In this document: piece by piece, positions 45,315 to 56,685 of the stretch | How positions within the stretch are numbered: position 1 is the stretch's first letter | Layout: each line of letters starts with the position of its first letter | Source of the DNA: Siderastrea siderea | Lineage: Eukaryota; Cnidaria; Anthozoa; Scleractinia; Rhizangiidae | Length of the DNA: 64,000 bases | Reading direction: 5' to 3' | Assembly: GCA_964030785.1 (NCBI GenBank) | Contig: OZ034969.1 | Location: 30,650,001 to 30,714,000, forward strand | The notes under the pieces: generated by a model | Database searches by the model: none | Told to the model about the DNA's origin: nothing | The model's input: only the letters and a program-made list of their open reading frames with translations | Position numbers and translations under genes: made by a program

Positions 45315-45855
45315 CACCAATTATTGCAATTTCATCTTAAATTAGGCCGATTTTCAATTGAGTGTCATAAGACCCAAACCATAGCAGTTATTCTAATCAC
45401 AGCGGGCACAAATAACCAGCACTAAAAGCAAAGACAAGCACTGGCGTCAAGCGCGGGAAAACGTGTGCGAGCAAGTTACAATTGGTTTTGGTTTTACATC
45501 TGATTGGTTGAGAAAGCGGAGCTGGTAATTTTAACCAACCACATGGTGTAGTTATGAAAAACAAAAACAAACACAAATTACCACTTTATCTTGACTAAAT
45601 TAGTTTCTGTTTTCAAGTTATTTTTCTGCGTCCAGATAAAAATTAATGGCGGCCATTTTGGATTGCAGTCTATAGTAGCAACATCCCCACACGTGTGAAT
45701 CTCGCTTCTCGCTTGGTGTTCCTCGCGTGAAAAGAGATAAAGGCTCTGGTCTACAATATGCTCAGGTATGCTCAGGGGGAATTAGATTGGTCGAACAGAA
45801 CCCTCCAGACTTTTCCTTCGTTATTTTCAATAACAAAATCAGCAATCTATGAACG

Positions 45856-45905
45856 CATGGGGATGTGTGCTTGCAAATCATTGTTTGCAAGCACACATCC
45901 CCATG
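45856..45905. repeat. Perfect 22-bp-arm hairpin
   Basis: CATGGGGATGTGTGCTTGCAAA and its exact reverse complement are separated by TCATTG. Sister 3' flanks (about 39813-39863, 48385-48440) have only the right arm, so the left arm was created in this copy, probably by template switching. Confidence 0.85.
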
Positions 45906-46027
45906 TTCATTCAGTTGCTATCCTAGCTCCACACTAATTCACATCAATCCGGTAAAACGAACTTGTTTTATTCAAGTGGATTTAAGCCTAGAACTACGAC
46001 TCCACTCGTGTGAATTGATTAGAGCTC

Positions 46028-46385
46028 TTACTGGGGTGGGGGAACTTCCTCGATCATGATACGGGTCACGGAGTTCCATCCGGTGTAAGCATCAGAACTT
46101 TTATATCCTGCGCAGTTTCCGACATTGATTCCCACTCGCACGGTTCCTTTGACGATTCCTTCACAGTATCCTCTAATCTGAGTTGTTCTGTGTATGTTGG
46201 TGTCTGTTTTACCGCGATTTGAAGAAATGTGGGCGACACCATCAATGGCGAGAGGTTTGCTACACTCCGCCCCGTTGAAGGTGAAAAACCAGCTCTTACA
46301 GCAACTCAGGCAGAAAGCAATTCTTTTGGCACCATTGTACTCGACTTTCAAAGCTGTGTTATCAGCAAGCTTGTTTAAGTTAAAG
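46028..46385 (-). pseudogene. CTHRC1-like solitary exon 3 (copy C)
   Basis: The C-terminal exon is open from about 46363 to TAA 46028, with FCLSCCKSWFFTFNGAEC, IRGYCEG and GNCAG. The acceptor and first codons (DCVFNK in sister genes) are altered: the sequence there reads CTTTAACTTAAACAAGC, with a deletion removing the AG|GAT junction. No collagen exon or signal exon follows within the 1.6 kb to the next fragment. It is therefore an orphan exon, probably not expressed as a full protein. Confidence 0.75.
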
Positions 46386-47289
46386 AATTATTAATTGAAA
46401 GAACTTGCTTCGTTTCTGGGTTACAAATATTGTTCTACAAGCTCAAAAACGGGAAAAAGAACGTTAGAACGCGTAACGTGCATGGCAGATTTCCTCAAAC
46501 CAATGTAAGCTCATTCGCACAGAATATAGATGATTTTAAACAGAATATAATTGATATTGTTCAGCCAATTAGCCTCTTGGCTCTCTTATATTGTGTGTAA
46601 CACCACCCTGAAAATGTTTGGATTTTTAGTCTTAAGGACGTTCGCGCGAAAACTTCTACAACACAGACTTTTTTCATACCTGACTTTTGCTAGTCAGATA
46701 ATCAGGTACCTAAGTCAGAAATGCCAAAAAATTGAGAGGGTCACCGACTTCGTTTTCAAAATAAAGCGCGTGGAAAACTACCCTAATTTCGACCAAACTG
46801 CCCTCGTAACTCGACATGGCCTTGGTGGTTGTTAGTTGAAAAATATTTAAAATGATTCGCTATATACCCACTTTCGTAGTCAAATTTTATTCAAGTGGGT
46901 CTGTTAAGTAAATAATTTGAGCCAGCGTCATCCTCTCAGTTAAACCAAGCCTTTAATCAGATTTTCTTCAATTTTTCAGAAAACGTAGATAATCGATGAA
47001 GAAAGTGATCTACCAAAGAAAAATCTGGGGTCAACGAACATTTAAGAGAGTTAAACCGGCGCATAGATATCAAAATGCCCACTAGCGCTATATATCTCTA
47101 CATTTCTTCAACAGCGCACGCACTCAATGCATGACGTCGCATGCCATGGCGACGTGAATTGCTTGCGCAGTAAGGATGCGCAGTAACAATTGGTGCGAAC
47201 GTCCTTAAAGACGAAAAAGTTTGTTTTGGAAAAGTGACTCTTGCCCCACCCTTCCCCTCTTGCCCAAACCATCGGCATCCACAGGATAA
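46386..47289. other. No gene recognised
   Basis: The plus frame 46551-46835 has no known motif. 46620-47210 carries CTTAAGGACGTTCGCGCGAAAA and the mirrored TTGGTGCGAACGTCCTTAAAG, so it is a probable inverted-repeat element of about 600 bp (46619-47211). Confidence 0.5.
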
Positions 47290-47966
47290 CTTAATTATTG
47301 CAATGTCATCTTGATTTAGAGTAATTTTAATTGAGGGTCGTAAGTTAAAACCAGCGTGATTATTCGGACCAAACACAGAGGGCACAAATAACGTAGTAGA
47401 CCAACGAAAACTTAAAGCAAATACATTAGTATTGGCGTCAAGCGCGGGAAAACATGTGCGAACTGAGTCAAGGATGGTTTTTGGTTTTACATCTGATTGG
47501 TTAAGAAAGTGGAGGAAGACATGTTAACCAATCACATCTTAGTAAATTTAGTTTCTGTTTGCAAATTGTTTTTCTGTGTGGGGATAAAAATCAGTGGCGG
47601 GCCATTTTGGAATGCATTCTGTAGAGCAACCTGGCAACATCCCCACGTGTGTGAATCTCGCTTCTCGCTTGATGATCCTCTCGTGAAAAGAGATAAAGGC
47701 TTGGATGTAAAATATTCTGGGTTCAGCGGATCGGATTGGTCGAACAGAACACTTAACTTTCCCTTCGTTATTTTCGGTAACAAAATCAGCAGTCAATGGA
47801 TGCTTTTTCACTGTTGCAAGCATACATCCCCATTTTTATTCAGTTATTATCGATAAACTATCGATCAACTATCCAACTATTGATCTTGCTTTTTTCACGA
47901 AATGGTTAACAGCAAAGCGGATTTAAGCGACTAAGTGTCCTTCCTTCCGTATGAGTTTCCATAAGC

Positions 47967-48190
47967 TCTTATTGGGGCGGGGGGACTTCCTCAATCATGA
48001 CACGAGTCACGGAGTTCAATCCGGTGTAAACATTGGAACCAGATTTCTTCCCCACGCAGTCTCCCACGTTAAACCCCACTCGCATGGTTCCTTTGAGGAT
48101 TCCTTCACAATATCCTCTAATCTGACTTGTTCTGTGTATGTTGGTGTCTGTTTTGCCATGGTTCTAATAAATGTGGGCAATACCAATGGC
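47967..48190 (-). pseudogene. CTHRC1-like exon 3 fragment
   Basis: The last part of exon 3 is readable: [30 protein letters not shown] and [10 protein letters not shown] to TAA at 47967. Upstream it carries a stop in GIAHIY and then breaks off into the 3'-flank repeat (48190 onward), so the N-terminal half of the exon is gone. It is closest to copy D, which lies 385 bp away. Confidence 0.8.
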
Positions 48191-48574
48191 GGCCATTTTG
48201 GAATGCAGTACAACATTCCCACGTGTGTGAATCTCGCTTCTTGCTTGATGATCCTCGCGTGAAAAGATACAAAGGTTTGGGTGTAAAATTCGCTTAGGGT
48301 TCAGAAGATCGGATAGATCGAAAAGAACACTAAATACTGCCCCTTCGTTATTTTTCGGTAACCGGCAAAATAAACAATCAATGAATGCTTTATCAGAACC
48401 TTTTTTTAATCAGTGTTTGCAAGCATACACCCCTATGTTTATTGATTGTTACACTAGCACCAAACTAATTTATATGAAGCTCAAAACGAACTTCTTTTTG
48501 CACGATAATGGCTAAAAGGAAAGCAAGTTTAAGTTCAGGACTAAATGTCCTCCCATGTGAGTTGACTCGAGCTC

Positions 48575-50448
48575 TTACTGTGGTGGGGGGACTTCCTCAA
48601 TCATGATACGGGTCACGGAGTTCCATCCGGTGTAGGCATCAGAACCAGATTTCTTCCCGACGCAGTCTCCAACATTGATTCCCACTTGCACGGTTCCTTT
48701 GGAGATTCCTTCACAGTATCCTCCAATCTGAGTTGTTCTGTGTATGTTGGTGTCTGTTTTACCGTGATTTGAAGCAATGTGGGCAAGACCATCAATGGCG
48801 AGAGGTTTGCGACATTCCACACCGTTGAAGGTGAAATACCAGCGCTTACAGCAATCCAGGCAGCAACAAATTCTGTAATCACCGTTGAACTCGACTTTCA
48901 AAGCTGTGTTATCAGCAAGCTTGTTAAAGACGCAGTCCTGATATTAAACAGAATAACTCGCTCAGAATAAACAAGGATAATTTTGTTTTTCCGGCTAAGT
49001 TTTTGTTTTGAAAGTTAATCAGGTTGTTTTGACTTGATATTGATCTTTAGAAGTTTGTTTTTCTATTTTGATTAATCAGTAGAATATTAAGAGCAGAAGG
49101 AGAAGAAGAAGAAGAAGACGAAGAAGATGGCAAAGCTATCAAAAAACAAAAAGAGAAAGAAAGAGGACAAGAAATTTTATCCTTCTTAGGCCTGGGCTCC
49201 TAAATTTGGAAAATGTTTACCTTTATCAACCCATAGTCTCTCCCATCGTTCAAAGCACTCCACGCACACTGTTTCCAGTTCTTTTGAGGGACTACACCAG
49301 AGGGGCCCTGTTCGCCTTTGTCACCCTGAGGGCCTTTAGCTCCTGTCTTCCCGGGTGGTCCTTTAGGGCCTTGGTCCCCTTTGGCCCCATCTCTTCCGTT
49401 AAGTCCTGGAACGCCTGGAACTCCTGGTACGCCACTGGCTGCGCAAGTTGGGCTCACAGGATGCTGTGCCTTCTAGAGCAGTTAAGATTAGCTCAATTAA
49501 CATTCATCATTCATTTCCATTCGACAACCGAAGAGATGTATGTACTTATCATACCCATTATCTCCATTTTATAGCAACCAAAAGCAACAATTTAAAGACG
49601 TTCGCGGTAAATGTTTATGGGCATCTTTAATTTACTGCGCACAATCTTTACGTCGCCATATCGCGCCACGTCATCCATAAGAGTGCGCGTTCAGGAAGAA
49701 ATGTAGAGATGAAAATCACTGGAGGCTATTTGAACATCTAGCTGTGCACGGATTTATCTCTCTTAAATGGTCGGTGATCCTAGGTTTTCTTTCGAATTTC
49801 TTTATCAATTATCTACGTGGAAGTTTGATTTGTTGAATTTTTCGGCCCACGCGTGATATAATTCCCCTAATATTTTAGCTGAACAACATTTGGAAGTGTC
49901 TACCGTAAAGGTTGAATTTAATTGAAAGCATGACACCGGCCAAAATTATTTACTTAATAGAGTAAATAGGGCCTCTGAAATGAAGTCTGAGTTAGATAAT
50001 CGGTCTCCATTAAATAGTTTAAAATATTTTTCAGCTAACAGCCATGGGGGCTTTGTCGAGTAAGGGGTGCCGAGTTTTCAAAGTCGGTGTATTTTTCCAC
50101 ACGCTTTATCTATGAAACGACTCGTTAACCCCCAATTTATTGCATTTCTGACAAGAGTGACTCTTTATTTGACTGTAGCAAAAGTATGGAACAAAATATG
50201 CGTCGTAGAAGATGACATTATAGCCACTCGTTTAAGCCCTGACTCACTTAATGGACGCATTAGAGTGACTGAGTTCAAAAGAAAGTACTTTCAGGGGATT
50301 ACTGTGGCCAGCACTTGATGACTAATTGAGGATCAAGCGAGGCATGAAGTGAAGGACGATAAACGCTAAAACTCACCGACTGGTTGGCAGAAAATACCGT
50401 GTGGTGGATCACAGTCGACGCAAGAAGCCAAATGATCGTGAAACTCAT
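48575..50448 (-). CDS. CTHRC1-like: CTHRC1-like secreted collagen-helix protein, copy D (228 aa, 3 exons)
   Basis: Predicted exons are 50448-50377, 49472-49221 and 48937-48575 (72, 252, 363 nt), both introns phase 0. Signal peptide: MSFTIIWLLASTVI. Exon 2 has 15 Gly-X-Y triplets (about residues 38-82) and KNWKQCAW. Exon 3 has [30 protein letters not shown] and GDCVGKKSG, ending [10 protein letters not shown]. Exon 1 is nearly identical to that of copy B, whereas exon 2 (KAQHPVSP.., QGPKGPPGK) is closer to copy A, so the gene looks mosaic. Intron 2 has a GAA-rich run at about 49096-49135. A polyadenylation signal candidate is at 48438-48443. Confidence 0.92.
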
Positions 50449-52195
50449 TGCTTTGAATCTCTTTCTCTCGAAGCTGGAAGACTTCGTCTGTCTACCGAGA
50501 TAGGAAATAATAAAAAGGAAAAATCTACAAAAAATTGGATAGATAATATTATATGATGCATGAGCAAAAACGTCGGATAGATTGTTAAAGTAAACAGCCG
50601 CCATGCGCTCGGACAGTTTCCTAAATACGGCTATGAACTGAAACGCTCCACACCTTTGAAGCAGTGGCGCTCAGATTTAACTTCTTCTCAACTTGTCTTT
50701 ACTCTCAAGGTTTTGTGGACTCTCGGATTTCTTTACGTCCACAACAGACAGAATTCGAAGAGCTCGAAGTAGTCTGAAGCTTTGAAGCTGAAAAAACTTC
50801 AACTGATGTTTACGTGGCAAAACGGTTTCCTAAAGAAGCCTATTTTTAGAGTGTTTTCAGTGCATGTTTCTCGCAAAAACCAGATACGTAAACTCACGGC
50901 GATTGGCTCGTAACATTAAACAAATCCTGTCTCTTGATAAACAAACTTTTTTAGTTCCGCGATCATATTCTTTGTGAGTAAGTTCAATTTTCAACTTAGA
51001 TTTTTGTTATTTTACGGTCTGCCATCCAAACTCTTTCTCTCAGCTTTAAAATAAATGCTACGCGTGTATTCGTTTCGAGACAATTATGTAAAATTTCGCC
51101 CGGTGTTTACATGGTTTGAGCTAGAAAATTAAACGACACATTAAAAACAGAATAATTTATACTGAAAAGATTTCGTCCGGAACGAATTTTGACACTAAGC
51201 ATATTTTGATAACCGAAAATGACAGTATAGCTAGTACGAAAAGCTTGTTACAATTTATTATCAAGACAGCAAATCTTTTTCGTCTCCTCTTGACTTATAA
51301 ACCAAGTATCATCAATTTCAGCTTTTAACAGAAAAGAGAAGTTTTGACTTGTAGGGAATAATGTCAAATTAAATCAACTTAATTGCCAAAAATAAAAGAA
51401 ATGAATTGTAATTTCTTCAATCGATTGAAAGCAAAGGGAAAGATGTGAACCGTTCTTTTCCACCGATACTTCTATTCAAATTTCCCGCAAGAGTGTAAGA
51501 CAATTGATCAGGAAACTTCCAGAGAAAATGATTGCTTGGAAACCAAAGGGTTCTACTCATTCCAAAGTCCCTGCACACCCAATTCGCCAACATTCTGGGA
51601 TCCATAAACCAATACAGGGAGTACACATGATTGATAGATCTTGACCTTCGTGGACCTGCAGCACTTCCCACTCCTCCATACTGAGTCTGCAGCAGTACAA
51701 AGGCACCTCTCGCTTAGCTGATCCTCTGCAGCAGGCTAAAGTGGATCAAATTCAGTTTACATTTTAGAGTTGTTTTCAACTTGTGTCGAACGTAAATCCC
51801 GTTTGCCTTAGTTTTGCTTTACTTCGATCTGTCACTGGTTTTAAAAAACTCGCTCCAACTTCTCAACTAATGAGACGTAAAACCGAATCCACTCGGCAAC
51901 TGTCAATTGTATTTTTTTCTAGTTCTAATCGGCCATTGTGTTATTTGTAAATGTTGTGATTGGCCAGGGTGGGGACAACATTGTTGTTGGTTTTAAGACT
52001 GGCAACTTAAAACGGCTCTAACAGCCTGAGAAAAGTTCGCTCTTAGTGGAGCTTAAAAGTACTCAATTTCAAATGAATTATCAGTCGGCCTTTGTCAATG
52101 GTGCTGGTCTCATTCCCCGAACCTTAACTCATTGGCAGTACGTAGGAGCGGGTTTTTGGAACTTCGATCAACACACTGCACTCAGTGCCTCTATA
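49740..52195. repeat. Segmental duplication: upstream and intron 1 of copy D
   Basis: Collinear with 41548-44690 apart from the LINE-like insertion there. It includes exon 1 and about 1.7 kb of upstream DNA, so the putative promoters of copies B and D are shared by descent. Confidence 0.8.
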
Positions 52196-52256
52196 GTAGA
52201 AACAGAAATCAAGTGAAGGTAAATGTTAATCGGAAGTATGTATTGTATTATAATGT

Positions 52257-52634
52257 AGACTGCCAGTAGTCTCTAATTTTGGCGTTGGCGATTGTGGGGC
52301 GGGCGAAATACACACACGCGCGCGCGAAATTTCGAGGCGACGCGACGCGACGCGAAGGGAGCGCCGAAAATTAGAGACTACAGACAAAGCCAGGGAGTTT
52401 GAATTAAGCGCGTACATTCCAAGCGCAAAACTCTGATTGGCCCTTTCTTGGATACCTGTCAACAATCTGGCAGCAGTACACAAGCCGCTGTCAACACTCG
52501 TGATAACATCTAATTTTCGGCGTTCCCTTCGCGTCGCGTCGCCTCGAAATTTCGCGCGCGCGCGAGTGTGTGTATTTCGCCCGCCCCACTGAGTGACAAT
52601 CGCCAACGCCAAAATTAGAGACTACTCGCAGTCT
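52257..52634. mobile_element. Non-autonomous inverted-repeat element with AATGT target duplication
   Basis: Inverted repeats of about 125 bp start AGACTGCCAGTAGTCTCTAA and include GGGCGGGCGAAATACACACA and repeats of GACGCGAC. AATGT flanks both ends (52252-52256 and 52635-52639). The minus frames here come from the palindrome. Confidence 0.8.
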
Positions 52635-52676
52635 AATGTAACTAGCACTAGTTATAATACCAGGTACACAGAGGAT

Positions 52677-52814
52677 ATTACACGGCGGCGCGAGGATATG
52701 ACTTTTATTTTCGAGTGGTAAAAACAACATTTTACGAAAGAGAACAGCGAGTGAGTAAAATATTGTTTTTTCCCACGAGAAAATAAAATTCATATCTTTA
52801 AGCCGCCGTGTAAT
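52677..52814. repeat. Palindrome, ATTACACGGCGGC type
   Basis: ATTACACGGCGGCGCGAGGATATGA pairs with TCATATCTTTAAGCCGCCGTGTAAT, with further pairing around AAAATATTGTTTTT. It directly precedes a second inverted-repeat unit. Confidence 0.75.
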
Positions 52815-52825
52815 TTCTTTTTGTT

Positions 52826-52996
52826 ATATAGACAAGAGTATTTTCACACAAACAACAGTGTAAAAGCGGGAAATGACGTCATCGATATCCTCACTGGTGA
52901 TGATATGGAAAATTCTCCACTCGAGTCCCGGATATAGTTTCGTATGAACTTTACGAATGGTCTATTTTCCACTAAAACACTCTTGTCTATGTAATA
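52826..52996. mobile_element. Small inverted-repeat element (TATAGACAAGAGT ends)
   Basis: TATATAGACAAGAGTATTTT and AAAACACTCTTGTCTATGTA are inverted copies at the two ends of about 170 bp. Together with the palindrome before it, this may be one composite foldback element. Confidence 0.55.
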
Positions 52997-53628
52997 AATG
53001 GCCGTATTCCTATTGTAAAAACATAGGCACGCAGTGCGTGCAGAACCGATGACGTTTTTAGATGTTTTTTTGGGACCCTGTCGCAATTTTGCTGTTGTAT
53101 AAATTTCCCAAGATAGCGCTGCAAATAGACTTAACCCTATTTAAGCCTGGGGGGGGGGGGGGTACATTGTTCCCGCGCTGACTTAAACGAATTATAACTT
53201 TTAAACGGCTAAACAAATAATCGCCAAATCTCGTGACTCTACCTAAAATTTATCAGAAGAAAATTTCCTGTGTCAATGACGTGTTTACGCAGGAGTGTAT
53301 TTTGCCTGTTTTCTGTCTTTTTAGTCTTTCTTCAGTTTATTCTCCTTCGTTTGTAAGAAGAAGATATTCCTTTAGTTTTTTTTGTGCTTGTTTTGATTAT
53401 GTTTCTTAGATCCAATTGATATATAGTTTTTGATGTCATCATTGTCAACTGTGTGACTGCAGGCTAGGGATTCAAGATGGCAGCCTCAAAATTCAAGATG
53501 GTTGGTTTGTGACGTCAGTGTGACGTCATTACACGTCATAAGCCCAATCTGTTAAGCTAATGACACGCCAAAAAGGTGCCAAGTTTCATCACAAGAGCGT
53601 TAATACTTTTCAAGATCTATAGGGGAGT

Positions 53629-53706
53629 GCCCCCCCTTCCTTCAGGCTCAGAAACTGAGAAAAAGCCGCCCCCCCTTCCTTCAGGCTCAGAACTGAGAAA
53701 AAGCCC
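53629..53706. repeat. Two-copy tandem repeat, about 39 bp
   Basis: CCCCCCTTCCTTCAGGCTCAG(A)AACTGAGAAAAAGCC occurs twice head to tail. A G13-type tract lies at about 53150. Confidence 0.8.
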
Positions 53707-56189
53707 TGGAAAGTTAAAATAGGTTAAAACAACGAAGCCTAGCGGCTTAGAACGGCCGTTCCCCTCTACCCAAGCCCCTTTGGGTAAAATGAAGTAAGCG
53801 TGCCCCAGCATATTCATGCGTATGACAAACAGCGCGAACGTCCAAGTTTATATCGCTTGAGTTTGCAGAATTCTCGAGCGAACCCGGAGAGTGGCTCTGG
53901 GTTTTTTTCTGTCCACAACTATTTTCCTCCAGTCCGGAGTTAGTGCAGGCCTGCGAAGAGGGTTGTTTGTTTGTTTTTTTCCACACCTTTCACGAATTTA
54001 ATACATCTAAAATGCAAGAAACAGACAAGTTGCAAAGTAAAGTTCAGCGATACAAAAAGTGACAACTGAAGAATTTACTTCATTCTCTAAAAGTAAGAAG
54101 TCCAATTAAAATAAACTCTTCAAAAGTAGACAATTATTCTTTCTGCTATTCTACTGCCAAGCAGAAATGCTATGTAACCTAAAAGCCATGTGGAAACGGC
54201 TCAACCAGCATTATACACGGACCAACTTGAGGCCCTATTTTTTAATAATGTGCAAGAGATTGCATGTGGACATTCCAGGGGAAAAAATTAAAACAGGCCA
54301 CCTTTTCAGTGATGTACGTAGATTTCAGCACAAAAGGCAAGTGTAGTCTTTGCTAGCTGTTTTAACAACATTCTTTTTCAAGCGATTCTTTTTGGTGTGG
54401 TCGAAATTACACGTTGGTTAATAAGTCCATCAGCTCGGACAGTTGTATTAGATTGGTCAAAATGGGCAACAAAGTGGAAAAACTCCTTCACCACTAGAGG
54501 GAAAACTGGTTGAACTTTAGTCAGATGGGAACAGAGAATAGCCAGAACAAGATGTCCTCCACAAATTGGAAACAAGGTTGTTTGCAGCCACGGATATCTT
54601 TTTGTGACTTGATGGTAATTTCAATTATTAGCATTTCCTTTGTTTTGAAATAATGGTGAATGACATCTTTTGGTTTCTTGAATGCTGCTACACAAGCTTT
54701 TTCGTAAGGAACTTGAGATGTGTCAAGAACAGATGATAACTACTATCATCTTTCATCTTTGCGATCAGCATTGGTGGATATTCTCAATTTTTGCAGTCGT
54801 GTATTGGTAGAGGACGTTGACGACCTTCATGAATGATAAAAATGGAAAAAGTAAATATAAAAGGCACAGCAGAGAGGTGTACAGTAAAATGGTAGTGATT
54901 TACAGTACTTTACATCCACACTTAAAAAATGGTCCCTGAAGGGGTGAATTAGGGAGATGAGACCGTCACTGAGACTACGCCTTATCACCACCTTGTTGTT
55001 ATGATCATTTTTTCTGGGCCTACAAATTATGGCTTATGCAGACATTTTCATATCTAAAACATCCGTGTTAATACCAGCACATTTTTGTAGCCCGTGGAGG
55101 TCTTGTTAACAGGTTTCTACTGAAGTTGACCAGACCCAAGTCGTAAGAAATCATCTACCTTATCCTAGGGTACTAGGGACTTTGTTATGCTTTCTCAAAG
55201 GATAGCTTTGGTACTCATCGCTTACAGAAAGGCAATTGGACAGGCGGTAAAAGTGAAGCACCCAAATCGTTCTAAATTTAAGTGTAAAAATTGATTAAGT
55301 GAGGTAACTTTAAGGATCTACATAGCATCTAATTACTCACTTGAGGTAAAGAGAGGTGTCTGTAGTTTCCTTAGTCTTGCCTGGAAAGACACTGGAGAAA
55401 CGCATGGAGTTGAATTGCACAAGTGATAAACATGAATATCTGTTGAAGGAAGAGGAAAAAATTAACTGCTGATTGTTTGTTATTTGGTTAAACGCACGCA
55501 CATGCTACAGCAGCTTTGATTTGTTATAAGATTACACAGATGTCACTGAACTGGTGTGAGGTAGTATTGGGGAAACACTGGTAAAGTTCTTCCTTTCTTA
55601 AGTTTATAGATGTCACCCTCAGTTTAGGTAGTTCAAAATATGAGATTAGACTACACATCCTGATACATACATTGTACAAAAAAGTAGGTTAGAAATTTCA
55701 CAACAGTAGTATGGCTATATTGCTAATAAACAAGCTAGAGAGATAAAAGTTAAGAACTGATAACTTTTTCAATGCCACTTTTACAAAGCTGATCATTCAG
55801 ATGGCTAGTGACAAGAGGAAAAGTCCCAAAAATGCTAGCATGTTGCCTCTGAACATTTCTAGTACAAATTTGTATGTATGACTATTTGCAAAAAACATAC
55901 TGAGAAAATCACCTTAGTGCAACCAGGATTCCCTGGCTTGAGAAGGACAGGGGCGTGGGCAGTCTCCTGTAAAGAAGACTGGCCCACTTGCTGGTCTCCT
56001 TTAAAGGAGACTGGAGACAACAGAAAGGGCGAGTGTTGTCTACATAAGTAAGGCTGAAGAATAGCTGTCAAATGGAGAGAAGCAAGCTGTTAGACATAAA
56101 TTATGCAAACCTGGAATTTGCTACAACGTGACAATTTTTCTTTCAAAAAGAGGTTTAGTACATGTTTTACGAAATGATATGTAATTAGA
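53707..56189. other. Mostly empty; one unexplained minus-strand frame
   Basis: No supported gene. A 72-codon minus frame without introns (about 54750-54528, reading SSVLDTSQVPYEKACVAAFK) has protein-like composition but no ATG near its start and no motif I recognise. It could be an exon or a transposon remnant. Confidence 0.35.
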
Positions 56190-56685
56190 CATTTTTAGCA
56201 GAAAGCAGGCCATCCTGCACAGAAATATGTTTCAAGGACTCCTGTCTTGGGTCTTGATTCACCAACATTATTGCGTACGTGAACAATACTGGTTTTGTGG
56301 TCAGTAGCACTGCCAAAGTTATGTTGTTTGCAACCGTATGATTTACCGATAATCATTATTTTGCTTACACAACTACTCCTTTATACATCATCACTCTAAT
56401 GAATACTAATATTCCCATGTTAACAGATCGTTTATGAAATTATCTTAATGCTTATGTAATGAGCGTGTATTAAGAAATACAGACTTAATGTAATCATTTC
56501 CAGTGCCACAGAGAAACAATAAGGATTGCCGAAGGTAGGTTACCGTTCTTAAACTATTCACTTTAATCTTGATTGTCATATATGTATCAAAACATCTTCT
56601 GTTCATTTAAATCGTTTATATGGATGCAAGAACTTGAATTTTGGTGTCACCCTGAGATTGACAAATAGTTTTTTTGCACATGGTC
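56190..56685 (-). pseudogene. Degenerate duplicate of the Helentron endonuclease region
   Basis: This block aligns in order with about 56740-57675 of the next feature: AAATATGTTTCAAGGACTCC, then the IDH-type region, then ACATCTTCTGTTCATTTAAATC, then GGTGTCACCCTGAGAT. Large internal deletions have shortened it to half and no frame survives. Confidence 0.7.

Noticed and set aside
49206..49630. 122-aa plus frame over copy D exon 2
   Set aside because: Antisense to the Gly-X-Y exon and its intron.
52226..52793. 128-aa and 100-aa minus frames
   Set aside because: They lie across the GC-rich inverted repeats and show no domain.
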